Positions 18,223 through 26,009 of a DNA stretch of 64,000 nt are shown piece after piece (the stretch's first letter is position 1; each line of letters begins with the position of its first letter). Source of the stretch: Vulcanisaeta moutnovskia 768-28. Lineage in GTDB: Archaea > Thermoproteota > Thermoprotei > Thermoproteales > Thermocladiaceae. The stretch is from NCBI RefSeq assembly GCF_000190315.1, contig NC_015151.1, positions 434,001 through 498,000 of the forward strand, read 5' to 3'. The position numbers and the translations under genes were made by a program. Below the pieces are notes generated by a model that ran no database searches, was not told the DNA's origin, and saw nothing but the letters and a program-made list of their open reading frames with translations.

Positions 18223-19074
18223 ATGAGTAAGAGGGAGGAGAAGTTAGACGATATTAAGAAGAGTGTTTTCTCGGTCAGGATTGCTAGGAAGGAATTACCC
18301 GAAATAGGTGAATTGGTTATTGGCACGGTATATAGAATACTGGAGCATGGCGCTTATGTCCTTCTTGATGAGTATGGAGGTTTAGAGGCCTATGCGCCAA
18401 TAAATGAGATAGTTCAATCATGGTTTCACGATATTAAGGACTACCTAAGGCCGGGTCAGAAGACTGTTTTTAGAGTTATCAGGGTTGATGCACGTAGGAG
18501 GCTCATAGATATCTCGCTTAGGAGAGTCAAGGAAGAGGAGAAGAAGGAGAAACTAGCTAGATGGAAGAGGACAATTAGGGGTGTTAAGCTTCTTGAGCTT
18601 GTTGCCAAGAGATTAAACATTACGCTTGATAGAGCTTTACAGGATTTTGGTTGGAAGCTCGAGGACTACTATGGAGACTTTCTATCGATTTTTGAGAATG
18701 TGGTAAAGTATGGACCTGTGGACCTCAGGAAATTAGGACTTAGCGATAATGTTATTAACGCCATTATGGAGGTTGCTAAGGAGAGGATCGAGGTAGAACC
18801 TGTGGAGATTTCAGGTATTATTAGGATGATAAACATTAAACCTGATGGTGTTAAGCACATCAGGGATGTACTGCTTAAGGCCATGGAGTTGGCTAGGAAG
18901 GAGGGCGCTGAGAGTGTTAAGATATATACAATTGGTCCTCCCAGGTATAGGATAGACATTATGGGCAGGGATCCGAAGAAATTGGAACAAGTTCTGAAGG
19001 ATGTAGTTAATCTAGTCACCACAGAGATCAAGAGGAGGGGTGGGGAGGCAAGTTTCACCAGGATAGGCGAGTAA
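18223..19074 (+). CDS. Translation initiation factor 2 subunit alpha
   Basis: A 283-residue protein. An N-terminal S1 RNA-binding domain spans residues about 24-95 (GELVIGTVYRILEHGAYVLLDEYGG...RRLIDISLRRV), then a helical middle domain (RWKRTIRGVKLLELVAKRLN), then an alpha-beta C-terminal domain (PPRYRIDIMGRDPKKLEQVLKD) that binds eIF2-gamma. It is part of the complex that brings initiator tRNA to the ribosome. It lies three bases from nop10, in the S27e-eIF2-alpha-Nop10 cluster. TATA-like AAGGTATAAATG is about 25 bases before the start. Confidence 0.95.
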   Translation: MSKREEKLDDIKKSVFSVRIARKELPEIGELVIGTVYRILEHGAYVLLDEYGGLEAYAPINEIVQSWFHDIKDYLRPGQKTVFRVIRVDARRRLIDISLRRVKEEEKKEKLARWKRTIRGVKLLELVAKRLNITLDRALQDFGWKLEDYYGDFLSIFENVVKYGPVDLRKLGLSDNVINAIMEVAKERIEVEPVEISGIIRMINIKPDGVKHIRDVLLKAMELARKEGAESVKIYTIGPPRYRIDIMGRDPKKLEQVLKDVVNLVTTEIKRRGGEASFTRIGE

Positions 19075-19076
19075 TT

Positions 19077-19310
19077 ATGGATTCAATACTAAGGAGGTGC
19101 AGGAACTGCGGTAGGTATACAATGAGGAAGGACAAGTGTCCATACTGTGGTGGTGATCTTGAAATTCCGCATCCACCTAAATTCTCGCCTGAGGATAAGT
19201 ACGGTAGGTACAGATTATTAATGAAGATAATGAGTGGTAAAATAAAGCTTGATAAAAGCGTTATATCGGCGGTTTTGGGATTAACCTCAACCGATTCTAA
19301 GGCCCAGTGA
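19077..19310 (+). CDS. nop10: H/ACA ribonucleoprotein subunit Nop10
   Basis: A 77-residue protein with a zinc ribbon CRNCGRYTMRKDKCPYCGG (residues 8-26) and the linear arm PHPPKFSPEDKYGRYRLLMK that wraps Cbf5. Nop10 is part of the H/ACA RNP that makes pseudouridine in rRNA. The C-terminal 20 residues (KLDKSVISAVLGLTSTDSKAQ region) extend beyond the roughly 60-residue archaeal core. Two bases separate it from eIF2-alpha; it ends convergent to aglB with a two-base gap. Confidence 0.93.
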   Translation: MDSILRRCRNCGRYTMRKDKCPYCGGDLEIPHPPKFSPEDKYGRYRLLMKIMSGKIKLDKSVISAVLGLTSTDSKAQ

Positions 19311-19312
19311 AA

Positions 19313-21643
19313 TTATTGATTAATAAGTGTTTGATTACGTGCTAATGCATTGAGGAGACTGTAATTAACCTTGTATATTATTACCCAACCATATGGTCTA
19401 GAGACATATACTAATTGGGCCCAGGGTGGTGGATACCATAGGAGAGACCAGGGTGTTGTGGGACCATTATAACCAGGTATGCCTATGTAGGTTAATTTAG
19501 CTGATGTGAGGCTTGCCCCTGGCATTATTGTTGGTACACCCTCAAATATCCAATAAGCCGGAATATTATTCACAGTGCATGTTGACCACACAGCATATGA
19601 CGCGCTAACAACCTCTGAGTTAAACATTAGGCTGTAGAGTGTGACGTTATAAGCCGCATAGAAGGTGTTGTTGGCATATGGTACGTAAATGGTTGAGGAG
19701 CCCACCGGGGCAGGATAAATAAATGTATTTAGTATGTAATTATTGGTATAGCCGGCTATCCTTGCCATCCAATAGCTCTTTGCAAAATCACCACCCGCTG
19801 GATACTCAGGTATGAGAATGCATATTGATCCTAAGCCATAATTTGTCATATTTACAGGTCCATATATATAATATGGCTCAAAAATCAGTATATACTGTGG
19901 ATCATGAAGCTCATTCAGTTTTTCCAAAACACCCGTGTAATTATAGGGGTTCGACATGAAGAAATTACCTATCAACGCTATCTGTGTACCATTTACTGTT
20001 GAATTATCAGCTAGGCTAGTCCTATTACCTATAACAGCGATCCAATAGCCGTAATCCCACCATGAGAGCACAGTAGCATTTGGCGGTGTATTGTAAGACA
20101 ACCACTGAAGCGCATCAAGCCAGTCAGGCGTTGGTATTGGTGGCGTTACAGTACTAACTATTTGCTGCGGCATTATGGACATTGACAGTGCAGGTTGAAT
20201 ATTAACAATGAGAGCGATTGCCAATATAATACCGAGAAGGGCTGCTAAGGAAAGTCCAATAACTATGCGCCTATTTAGTGCTAACTCAGTGAGTTTTACA
20301 AAGCCATATGCTGCAGCCGGCACCCAAAATAGGCCGAGCAGCATGAATAGCCAGACCTCTGACGATGCGAAGTAGGCTGCGACCAGTGATCCAAGACTAA
20401 TTAGTATTACTGGAAGTGATAGTGACATTATGGAGAGGATCATTGTGTATATCATAAACGGTATTGTTATTGATATATTGTACATGCTCTGTTGGAGAGT
20501 TGATGGGGAGTGCTCAGCAACGCTCTGTACAATTGCGCTCCTGGCAAATGGCGCTAATGCACCAAGGAACTTACCACCTATCGATGTGAAGCTTAGTCCT
20601 ATTACGGCGACCACGAGCACTACAATAGCCATGAGGAAGTACCTAATTATAGGGACCATAATCCTTGGGTACCTTGGGTATAGCTTAATTAGGGCATAAG
20701 CGATTATTGAGAATAATAAAGCGGCATTGGCGACGCCACCCATTCCAGATATCAATGTGTGGAAGCCATATCTAGGGGTTATTGCTACAAAGGCCGAGAA
20801 CCCAAGGTCAGTGAGTACGTAGGTTATCACAAGCTTATCAATGGTGAATGGTAGGTTTTGTCTCCTAGCTATCCTAATGAGCAGGTAAAGTAGTATTACT
20901 ATTGTGAATAAGCCGTAGAAATTCCATAGGAATACGTAGGAACCCCACACCCAAGTCGTTATTCCATTAAATATTGCCGAAAGCACCGCAAAAAGTATCC
21001 AGTAATTATCCTTCCTAATCAGGGACTCGATATAGAAGGCAATGCCTAGTGTCGCTATAAATTGAAATAATGGTTCAGCCGCGAACCAACCAGCCGTACC
21101 CCTCTGAAGAAGCATTGTTGAAAATACAGACCATAGAGCCGCTAATAGTCCCACATACTTACCGCCAAGTCTGTAGCCAAGGTAAAACATTGCTGGGACC
21201 ACTGCGGCGTTTGCAATTGCTGGAAGCAAAACTACCGATTGTACTAGATCAAAACCCAAGTGCGACAGTACCTTGTATGCAAGTACCCCAAACCATGAAA
21301 CACCTGGCGATAGTACTACTGTCCAGTTAACACCCCATGGATACCAGAAATGTGTGAATAGTGCACCATAACCCTTATGAAGCCACCAAAAAAGTCCCTT
21401 GATGGTTCCATACTTAAGCATTTGTTCGGTCATGAAGAGCCTTATGTATGGGTCAAACTCATTTATGTACCAACCATAAAGCAACACAGGGTAAAGTCTC
21501 AGGTAATATGCAAGTAGTGTGAATGAGACCACGGCTGAAAGCATCGCAACCCACTGCGTAACCCTCACATCAAGTGGCACAGTAGGTACTACCTGCGTAA
21601 TAGACTCCATTTTAGCCTTACTCACGGCCTTTGCCTTACTCAT
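19313..21643 (-). CDS. aglB: Oligosaccharyltransferase STT3/AglB
   Basis: A 776-residue protein: about a dozen transmembrane helices in the N-terminal 460 residues, starting with the GWYINEFDPYIRLFMTEQML loop that holds the DxD-like metal site, then a soluble extracytoplasmic domain with WWDYGYW near residue 527, the acceptor-recognition motif of STT3. It transfers lipid-linked glycan to Asn in Asn-x-Ser/Thr of exported proteins. Many predicted secreted proteins in this window are rich in such sites. No other glycosylation gene is adjacent. Confidence 0.95.
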   Translation of the reverse strand: MSKAKAVSKAKMESITQVVPTVPLDVRVTQWVAMLSAVVSFTLLAYYLRLYPVLLYGWYINEFDPYIRLFMTEQMLKYGTIKGLFWWLHKGYGALFTHFWYPWGVNWTVVLSPGVSWFGVLAYKVLSHLGFDLVQSVVLLPAIANAAVVPAMFYLGYRLGGKYVGLLAALWSVFSTMLLQRGTAGWFAAEPLFQFIATLGIAFYIESLIRKDNYWILFAVLSAIFNGITTWVWGSYVFLWNFYGLFTIVILLYLLIRIARRQNLPFTIDKLVITYVLTDLGFSAFVAITPRYGFHTLISGMGGVANAALLFSIIAYALIKLYPRYPRIMVPIIRYFLMAIVVLVVAVIGLSFTSIGGKFLGALAPFARSAIVQSVAEHSPSTLQQSMYNISITIPFMIYTMILSIMSLSLPVILISLGSLVAAYFASSEVWLFMLLGLFWVPAAAYGFVKLTELALNRRIVIGLSLAALLGIILAIALIVNIQPALSMSIMPQQIVSTVTPPIPTPDWLDALQWLSYNTPPNATVLSWWDYGYWIAVIGNRTSLADNSTVNGTQIALIGNFFMSNPYNYTGVLEKLNELHDPQYILIFEPYYIYGPVNMTNYGLGSICILIPEYPAGGDFAKSYWMARIAGYTNNYILNTFIYPAPVGSSTIYVPYANNTFYAAYNVTLYSLMFNSEVVSASYAVWSTCTVNNIPAYWIFEGVPTIMPGASLTSAKLTYIGIPGYNGPTTPWSLLWYPPPWAQLVYVSRPYGWVIIYKVNYSLLNALARNQTLINQ

Positions 21644-21730
21644 TACGACTTGATTAAATAATCAATTTAAAAGCATTTTTCACAGACCGAGCACGAAAAA
21701 TAAATTAGCAAGGCATAATAAAATACCACC

Positions 21731-22537
21731 GTGGGTTGTCTCGAAGTAAGTAGTTACACCTCGAGGGCTGTAATATGCAATAGGGGTGCGTACTTACTCG
21801 AGTGGTCGGTCTCAGGCAAGGATATAATACTACCTGGTGATCCTGATAGACCAACGTGGAGCGGCATGGCAATAATGATACCCTTCGCGAACAGGATCAA
21901 GAATGGAGAATACGAATTTGAAGGCATAAAGTACTCGCTACCTAGGAATAAGGAGGGCCATGCAATTCATGGCCTCATCTTAAACGAGGAATGGAGCATA
22001 ACATACATCGGTGAGAACAGTGTCTCGCTCGAACATGTTCTTAAACACCCTGATTATCCAACGGAATTAACATCAATAATCAAATACACACTAGTTGAAG
22101 GAGAACTCGATGTTGAGTTTATCATTAAAAATACAGGACTCAGGAGCGCACCATTAGTTGTTGGTGCTCATCCATACTTTATAGTCAGTAATGACTGGAT
22201 GATAAATACTCAGGGAGAGATATTAATGTGTGAGACAGTTAATAAGATACCAACCGGCAAATTAATACCTGTTGATCTAAATAACACAGAAAGAAGGGAA
22301 TTTGATGATTGCTTCTTGGTTAATGGCGACATAACCCTAGAGTCCCACTACTCAACAATTAAGATCATAAGGCATGGTATGCCCTACATACAAATATTCA
22401 CGGGAGTGCCTAATGCCATAGCCATAGAGCCGATGAGCGGAGCACCAGACGCGTACCATAATGGCATGGGACTAACTATAATAAAGCCAGGGGAGGAAAA
22501 GAACTTTAGGTTCACGATAAAGGTACTAAGGGCTTAG
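21731..22537 (+). CDS. Aldose 1-epimerase (galactose mutarotase family)
   Basis: A 268-residue beta-sandwich protein: FANRIKNGEYEFEG near residue 58 (the N-R motif of the family), HAIHGLILNEEW with the sugar-binding His, VVGAHPYFIVSNDW with the second catalytic His, and IAIEPMSGAPDAY with the catalytic Glu. Converts alpha and beta anomers of hexoses. The start is a GTG. It could feed the Leloir pathway, whose galK and galT lie at 61-63.6 kb, but it is not linked to them here. tRNA-Arg follows 40 bases downstream. Confidence 0.92.
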   Translation: MGCLEVSSYTSRAVICNRGAYLLEWSVSGKDIILPGDPDRPTWSGMAIMIPFANRIKNGEYEFEGIKYSLPRNKEGHAIHGLILNEEWSITYIGENSVSLEHVLKHPDYPTELTSIIKYTLVEGELDVEFIIKNTGLRSAPLVVGAHPYFIVSNDWMINTQGEILMCETVNKIPTGKLIPVDLNNTERREFDDCFLVNGDITLESHYSTIKIIRHGMPYIQIFTGVPNAIAIEPMSGAPDAYHNGMGLTIIKPGEEKNFRFTIKVLRA

Positions 22538-22577
22538 ACGAGAAAAGCTAAAAAACCAAGTAAACTAATCATAAATT

Positions 22578-22655
22578 GGCCCCGTAGCTCAGCATGGATA
22601 GAGCGGCGGCCTTCTAAGCCGTAGGTCGTGGGTTCAAATCCCACCGGGGCCGCCA
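22578..22655 (+). tRNA. tRNA-Arg (anticodon TCT)
   Basis: A complete cloverleaf: acceptor GGCCCCG pairs with CGGGGCC, D arm GCTCAGCATGGATAGAGC, anticodon stem GCGGC/GCCGT with loop CTTCTAA giving anticodon TCT, T arm GTGGG-TTCAAAT-CCCAC, discriminator G and encoded CCA. No intron. A perfect palindrome follows nine bases later, and a degenerate copy of the 3' half of this tRNA occurs about 0.86 kb downstream. Confidence 0.97.
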
Positions 22656-22664
22656 AATTTTAGT

Positions 22665-22687
22665 CAATACTTAACTGTTAAGTATTG
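22665..22687 (+). terminator. Perfect 11-bp-arm hairpin after tRNA-Arg
   Basis: The arm CAATACTTAAC (22665-22675) is followed by one T and its exact reverse complement GTTAAGTATTG (22677-22687). The hairpin begins nine bases after the tRNA CCA end. It may help end or process the tRNA transcript, or be a protein-binding palindrome; archaeal termination usually relies on T runs, and only a short TTTT precedes it. Structure certain, role inferred. Confidence 0.4.
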
Positions 22688-23034
22688 CACAATATTATAA
22701 CTCATTGATTTTAATGTTGTGAATTCTCTACAATATAATTAACATGATTAATTGCGAGTTACTGAGGCTTAGCGCCACGAACTAGATAAGAAGAGGATAC
22801 CTATTTAATGATGGGTTATGTATGATCGAGGGTTGGCGTTCTATAGGGAATGCCTAAGTAATGAGCACGATACTTCTATCCTTTATCACACGATGGTCTT
22901 AACACACATGTTATTCAAAACCCTGGAAAAGTATTGGTATGCTTTGCCATAATGCAGTATAGAGCGAGAAAACCGTTATTAGCATATAAAATATTTAAGG
23001 ATTAAGATATTGAGTTGAGTAGTGAAATGTAGTT
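22688..23034. other. Non-coding stretch without recognisable gene
   Basis: About 350 bases between the tRNA hairpin and the PaREP1-like gene. All frames are broken by stops; the longest piece (about 45 codons, starting near 22811) matches nothing I know. A TATA-like AAAATATTTAAGG lies about 40 bases before the 23035 start. The stretch may be the remains of decayed genes, in keeping with the broken genes that follow. Confidence 0.5.
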
Positions 23035-23445
23035 ATGGAGGGTAGGGTTGATATTTACCTAAGTGATGCTGAGGAGTTCCTTAATGAGGCTATTGAGGAG
23101 TTTAATAATGGTGTTAAGAGTGGTGATCAGTTAAAGATTAGGGATGCTGCCGAGAAGGCCTGGAATGCCGTGGTTCAGGCTACTAATGCGTTAATATTTG
23201 CATTCATGAAGAAGGTTCCGGCTAGTCATTGGGAGAGGAGGAGGTTGCTTAGGGAGCTTGAGTTAGCGAATCAGGTGATCGCTCAACTTGGGTTTAGGGA
23301 TAGATATTCAGCCAGGGAGAGGAATTTCCATGAGTTGGTCTTCTACGAGGGTATAGTGGATATTAATGACATTAAGGTGGAACTAGACAAGGTTAGGAGA
23401 TACATAAATGATGTGAAGAACGTTATTCAAGTAATCTCACATTAA
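23035..23445 (+). CDS. PaREP1-family protein (HEPN-like)
   Basis: A 136-residue all-helical protein. The stretch RDAAEKAWNAVVQATNALIFAFM and the later RERNFHELVFYEG match the PaREP1/PaREP8 family, multicopy in Pyrobaculum, Thermoproteus, Caldivirga and Vulcanisaeta and related to HEPN domains. Function unknown; HEPN relatives are often RNases or parts of toxin pairs, but no nucleotidyltransferase partner is adjacent. The start is GTT-ATG at 23035. It sits between an intact tRNA-Arg and a degenerate tRNA 3' half, which hints at transfer. Confidence 0.75.
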   Translation: MEGRVDIYLSDAEEFLNEAIEEFNNGVKSGDQLKIRDAAEKAWNAVVQATNALIFAFMKKVPASHWERRRLLRELELANQVIAQLGFRDRYSARERNFHELVFYEGIVDINDIKVELDKVRRYINDVKNVIQVISH

Positions 23446-23470
23446 ATTACTTTAATTCAGGGAAATCGAC

Positions 23471-23511
23471 TTTTAAGCCGTGAATCGTAGGTTCAAGCCA
23501 CGCCGAGCCTG
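23471..23511 (+). pseudogene. Degenerate 3' half of tRNA-Arg
   Basis: Forty-one bases align without gaps to 22612-22652 of the tRNA-Arg gene, from the anticodon loop to the discriminator, with 29 identities (about 71%, counted by hand). The anticodon-stem 3' side TAAGCCGT and the T-loop GGTTCAA are kept. T-stem pairing is partly lost (CGTaGG with CCACG needs a bulge). No 5' half precedes it. It could be an old att site copy left by an element that integrated into the tRNA, or a decayed tRNA duplicate. Confidence 0.5.
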
Positions 23512-23579
23512 TAGAATTTATCAATCCTTAGCTAGTGTAAGTTGCGTAAGTCAATCTTTAAGGTTACTCTAGAATAGTT

Positions 23580-23666
23580 TTCGCTGGTGATTGAGGTTTC
23601 TGGTCACCGAACTATGATGAGACTCCATCCATCATGATTAAAGTAACGTTTACCGTAACCAGCGAA
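23580..23666. repeat. Inverted repeat enclosing an aldo/keto-reductase-like fragment
   Basis: The arms TTCGCTGGT (23580-23588) and ACCAGCGAA (23658-23666) are exact reverse complements. Inside, ATGATG and CATCAT form a second small stem. Bases 23593-23608 (GAGGTTTCTGGTCACC) are identical to 54612-54627 in the aldo/keto reductase gene and in the same frame give GFWSPNYDE against GFWSPDYSNDE there, so the stretch is probably a decayed piece of such a gene. No open frame remains. Confidence 0.4.
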
Positions 23667-23732
23667 GGCCAATCGTAGATCCTATAAGAGAAGCTGCCAT
23701 CGCCTAATACGTTTTTCAGTAATGAATTTAAA

Positions 23733-24195
23733 TTATTTATGGCCTTTCAGCATCTTCTTCAATCTGCCCACTAACTCTAAGACGGCTTGCTCACGCGCTT
23801 CGAACCTCTCTACTCATGAAGTTGTGGTAGGAGTTTGCATGTGGTCTTTCAGCCATGCTGAAATTCATTAGGATTGACTTATCGCTGGTCTCCTTATAGA
23901 GTCTCTCAATTACCATGTCATAGTCCCTATGGCTGTAGTGCTCCCAGCTGCGAGCCTCGGCAATGGCGTTAAGCAACGCCGTAACTGCACCTCAGTACTT
24001 CTCGCCGGCCTGGGCTAGGTCATCCTTTGCGTAGGCAGCTCTAAGGTAATCCTCATGAAGCTTAAGGTATAATTCTATCCTTCGTGAAGGGTCGAGCCTC
24101 TCGGCAATTAAGTCAGCTATGAACCTCTCAACATCTCTATCACCAGCCAATTTCTTCAGTAGTTCTATGATCGTTGGTGATAGTGTCAATGCCAT
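23733..24195 (-). pseudogene. Broken PaREP1-family gene
   Basis: Read on the minus strand from ATG 24195, the product begins MALTLSPTIIELLKKLAG and runs through ERLDPSRRIELYLKLHEDYLRAA to AGEKY, then a TGA (23992-23994) stands where family members have Trp (GEKYWGAV). The same frame continues as GAVTALLNAIAEARSWEHYSHRDYDMVIERLYKE and AERPHANSYHNFMSRE, then needs a frame change near 23800 to give FEAREQAVLELVGRLKKMLKGHK and a stop at 23733-23735. One nonsense change plus one frameshift make it a pseudogene. About 153 residues in total, the normal length. Confidence 0.85.
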
Positions 24196-24499
24196 ATTTA
24201 TAGAGGTAATGGTTTAATTGTTTGATAAACTTTTACATGCTAAATTCGAATGATACTAACAGAAGTGCAGAATGGCACTATGTATGCAGGAGCATCTATA
24301 TGCCGAATATGGAAATGGCGCTTTTAATATTGCGTTTTCTGAATTGTGAATGGTTACGATAATCGTAAAATACTATAATAGTATCCATGCAGGCATTGTT
24401 AAAGGCATTCTTAAGAGTTGTTGCGTATTCGTTTCAGTAGGTATGTGATTGTTATTAAAAGAATGATTTATAATTTTTAATTTGAAATACTGCATAACG
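24196..24499. other. Non-coding stretch with a 15-bp palindrome
   Basis: About 300 AT-rich bases between the broken PaREP1 gene and the end of the first exporter operon. No coding frame is seen. Bases 24354-24368 form a perfect palindrome TTACGAT-A-ATCGTAA. The last 40 bases before the operon end contain several T runs that could end transcription of the minus-strand operon (TTTATAATTTTTAATTTG on the plus strand). Otherwise nothing recognised. Confidence 0.4.
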
Positions 24500-24904
24500 C
24501 TACGCCGCAGGTATAGATATTATGCCTAACATGGCCAATATTAGTAAAATTAGTATTATGAATGGTATAACTGATTGTAAGAATAGTTTTCTCCTGAATA
24601 GCCATACCGTGGCGGGTATTAGTCCTGCGATTACGGCGAAGCCTATCACCGCAACGGCTATCTTCTCTGCAACGGCTATTTTGGGCATACCGACGTAGCA
24701 AGTCTTCATAGCAGCCACCTTAGCTCCTGAAACCAGTTTATTGAGTTGACAAGTCACCGCATTGGTATTTACTAGGGCGAGGGCTATGAAGGCTCCAGTA
24801 AGGGCTATTATTCCAATAATCGCTAACCAATAGGCGACTAGCCCATAAGCCTTTGCCTCCGGTGGTGCCTCAGCAGACCTACGTATTTTATACATGAGCA
24901 TCAT
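24500..24904 (-). CDS. Three-span membrane protein, candidate partner of TauE-type exporter
   Basis: About 134 residues from ATG 24904, which overlaps the exporter stop (ATGA) and is preferred to longer in-frame starts inside that gene. Helices: YWLAIIGIIALTGAFIALALV, IAVAVIGFAVIAGLIPATVWLF and SVIPFIILILLILAMLGIIS, with an RRK between the last two. The loop after helix 1 holds C-x16-C (CQLNKLVSGAKVAAMKTC). The protein at 26948-27373 shares the topology and the identical C-x2-N-[KR]-L-x2-G-x8-C pattern. The layout resembles DUF1634 proteins, which often accompany TauE/SafE. Function unknown; a subunit role is inferred from coupling. Confidence 0.65.
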   Translation of the reverse strand: MMLMYKIRRSAEAPPEAKAYGLVAYWLAIIGIIALTGAFIALALVNTNAVTCQLNKLVSGAKVAAMKTCYVGMPKIAVAEKIAVAVIGFAVIAGLIPATVWLFRRKLFLQSVIPFIILILLILAMLGIISIPAA

Positions 24905-25854
24905 GGCGACCACCCCATGAGAATAGGTATTGCCTGTTGAAATAGCCTTACACTTGTTATTAGCATGACTGCAATTATTACCCATCTAATGATCGGTATT
25001 TTAGCCTTGGGCATAACTCTAACCCCTAATTCCGTACCAAGGACCATACCGATGACACAGGGAGCTAAGAATGGAAAAACCAAGGCACCACTATTTATAT
25101 AAACCCACAAAGCACCCGTATCGCCAATAGCTATCAATACCTTGCTCGTTGCAGCGGCGACCTTTAATGGTAAGTACATTACTAGATTATATACCGGCAC
25201 AATAGCCCAACCAGCTCCAACACCAAACATACCAGATACTAAGCCTACACCAATAAAGCATAGTAAGCCCCATACCGTATTAACGGCCTTATACGTTACG
25301 ACTGTCCTTAATGATTCCTCGTAATATCGAGCATTTTCTAATTGGAATATCCTCGCTATTCTATCAACCTTATTGACTGAGTTAGGAATATCCACCTGCC
25401 TTCCCCTCCATAGGAATAAACCGACAATAAACAACATCAGAGCAGCTAAGCCAAGCCTAATTGAGGCGACACCCACATTACCGAAGGATCTAGTGATCTC
25501 AAGCCCCAGTACCGCACCAAGTATCGAGGATACGGTATATGGTACTGCCGTAAGGATTATAGCGTTAAAATTGGCAAGCCCTTTACTTAGATATTGCCTT
25601 GACGCAATTAAGGAACCTACAGTGGCTATCGCGAGACCCGTTGTCCTTATAACGTCCGTATTAATGGCTGTGAAGGCCATCATTATCGGTGTGAATAAGA
25701 CAGCACCACCAACACCAGCCAATGCTGCCAGGAAGCCTATAATAATGCATATAACGAGCATGGTAATACAGAACACAACAAAATCCCACTGTGCATTGGA
25801 TGCGCCTATGTAGAGTGTGGTCCCAACGAGAAGTGGGTAGGTATTTAGCATCAT
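24901..25854 (-). CDS. TauE/SafE-family sulfite/sulfonate exporter-like protein (1)
   Basis: About 317 residues, eight to nine helices. The family repeats are clear: FLAALAGVGGAVLFTPIMMAFT in the first half and FIGVGLVSGMFGVGAGWAIVPVYNL in the second. A hydrophilic loop (RQVDIPNSVNKVDRIARIFQLENARYYEESL) lies between them. TauE/SafE proteins export sulfite, sulfonates or related anions. A TATA element at 25883-25901 places transcription start near 25860, so ATG 25854 or 25851 fits better than the longer ATG 25869. Close paralogue of 27375-28316. Its place in a sulfate-reduction block suggests export of a sulfur oxyanion, an inference. Confidence 0.85.
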   Translation of the reverse strand: MMLNTYPLLVGTTLYIGASNAQWDFVVFCITMLVICIIIGFLAALAGVGGAVLFTPIMMAFTAINTDVIRTTGLAIATVGSLIASRQYLSKGLANFNAIILTAVPYTVSSILGAVLGLEITRSFGNVGVASIRLGLAALMLFIVGLFLWRGRQVDIPNSVNKVDRIARIFQLENARYYEESLRTVVTYKAVNTVWGLLCFIGVGLVSGMFGVGAGWAIVPVYNLVMYLPLKVAAATSKVLIAIGDTGALWVYINSGALVFPFLAPCVIGMVLGTELGVRVMPKAKIPIIRWVIIAVMLITSVRLFQQAIPILMGWSP

Positions 25855-25882
25855 TCTATCACCGATCAATTGTTACACGTAT

Positions 25883-25901
25883 TATTTATAAACTTTGTTC
25901 T
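25883..25901 (-). promoter_or_regulatory. Promoter of exporter operon 1
   Basis: Read on the minus strand, AGAACAAAGTTTATAAATA combines a purine-rich BRE (AAAG) and a TATA box (TTTATAAAT). Eighteen of nineteen bases match the element at 28343-28361 before exporter operon 2. It lies about 29 bases before ATG 25854. Confidence 0.6.
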
Positions 25902-26009
25902 ACATTATGTTCGTAAATTAAGATATTTTTATTATTATATTATCAATATTATAGAATAAAATTCTAGAGAATACAATAAAAGCAATCTTATACACATGTA
26001 AAACTTTAA

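Noticed and set aside
22811-22950. Short plus-strand frame of about 45 codons after tRNA-Arg
   Set aside because: No start signal, no recognised similarity and strongly interrupted surroundings.
24477-24701. Minus-strand 74-codon frame
   Set aside because: Overlaps the three-span partner protein of exporter 1 in another frame and has no family features.
25871-25876. TTACAC before exporter operon 1, and similar half-sites at about 30935, 49076 and 49131
   Set aside because: No matching GTG half-site seven bases away; single half-sites are too short to support in AT-rich DNA.
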